Positions 5,159 to 5,478 of a DNA stretch of 5,478 nt are shown in pieces. This DNA is from Planctomycetaceae bacterium (GTDB lineage Bacteria; Planctomycetota; Planctomycetia; Pirellulales; UBA1268), in contig NZNR01000056.1 of NCBI GenBank assembly GCA_002694955.1, positions 4,336 through 9,813 on the forward strand, read 5' to 3'. Below the pieces are notes generated by a model, which was not told where the DNA came from, did no database searches, and saw nothing but the letters and a program-made list of their open reading frames with translations. How positions within the stretch are numbered: the stretch's first letter is position 1; every line of letters begins with the position of its first letter. The position numbers were made by a program, and so were the translations under genes.

Positions 5159-5478
5159 ATGAATCGCATTTTCTTATTGGCACTAGTTGTTTGCGTTTCT
5201 CGGTTGGTCGCAGCGGAGACGGACGACCAAGGATTGCCGCAGGTTCCCTCTGATTTCAAGGTGACGGTTTACGCAGCCGAACCGCTTGTGCGGAATCCTT
5301 GCGCGATGGCGTTCGATGTACAAGGACGACTATTTGTTGGACAAGGGCCACAATATCGCAAACCCAACCCTGATTCTCCAACCGATCGAGTCACGTTACT
5401 GATTGATGTCGACCAAGATGGTATTGCTGATAGTGCAAAGACATTTGCCGAGGGCTTCAACAATATCCAGGGATTAGC
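5159..5478 (+). CDS. PVC-type membrane-bound dehydrogenase domain protein, N-terminal part
   Basis: The first 106 codons of a gene running off the right edge. Residues 1-19 form a signal peptide (MNRIFLLALVVCVSRLVAA), so the product acts outside the cytoplasm. The next part matches the N-terminus of the Pirellula/Verrucomicrobium/Chthoniobacter-type dehydrogenase family (TIGR02604-like): VPSDFKVTVYAAEPLVRNP (29-47), then MAFDVQGRLFVGQGPQYR (50-67), typical of a beta-propeller, then a DxDxDG loop with D83, D85, D87 and D91 that may bind calcium, then EGFNNIQGL. Family members are usually very long and often carry a C-terminal cytochrome c CxxCH domain, which would lie beyond the window. An in-frame TGA at 5144-5146 makes 5159 the only plausible ATG; only a weak AGG (5149-5151) precedes it. 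The 95-bp gap after the symporter lacks a T-tract terminator, so co-transcription is likely. Reaction and substrate are unknown for most of this family. Confidence 0.88.
   Translation, partial: MNRIFLLALVVCVSRLVAAETDDQGLPQVPSDFKVTVYAAEPLVRNPCAMAFDVQGRLFVGQGPQYRKPNPDSPTDRVTLLIDVDQDGIADSAKTFAEGFNNIQGL

Overview
The window is most likely from a planctomycete, probably a Pirellulales/Rhodopirellula-like bacterium; another member of the PVC superphylum is possible. Three things point there: a secreted sulfatase, a sodium:solute symporter, and a truncated gene at the right edge whose N-terminus matches the large secreted 'Pirellula/Verrucomicrobium/Chthoniobacter-type membrane-bound dehydrogenase' family. 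No database search was possible, so the taxon is inferred from recognised families.

Layout. Positions 1-1805 (minus strand) hold the start of a secreted-protein gene cut by the left edge, preceded by a complete secreted type I (formylglycine) sulfatase whose stop overlaps that gene's start in an ATGA. Positions 1806-2411 form a 606-bp divergent intergenic region rich in dyads and repeats: a nested hairpin overlapping a sigma-70-like promoter, a perfect 7-5-7 operator-like palindrome, and a 20-bp tandem repeat with a degenerate third copy and a distant inverted copy. Positions 2412-5063 (plus strand) hold a tightly coupled pair: an NAD-type beta-hydroxyacid dehydrogenase, then an SSS-family symporter starting on the base after the dehydrogenase stop. 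From 5159 to the right edge is the beginning of the PVC-type dehydrogenase gene, 95 bp after the symporter and probably in the same operon.

Working together (inference). The layout reads as a catabolic locus. The sulfatase would remove sulfate from an extracytoplasmic substrate, the symporter would import a small solute such as a sugar, sugar acid or hydroxyacid, the dehydrogenase would oxidise a beta-hydroxyacid in the cytoplasm, and the PVC-type protein would act outside the cytoplasm. The substrate cannot be read from the sequence. I found no RNA genes, insertion sequences, CRISPR arrays or clear signs of transfer. All protein families are known; the least explained part is the divergent regulatory region.
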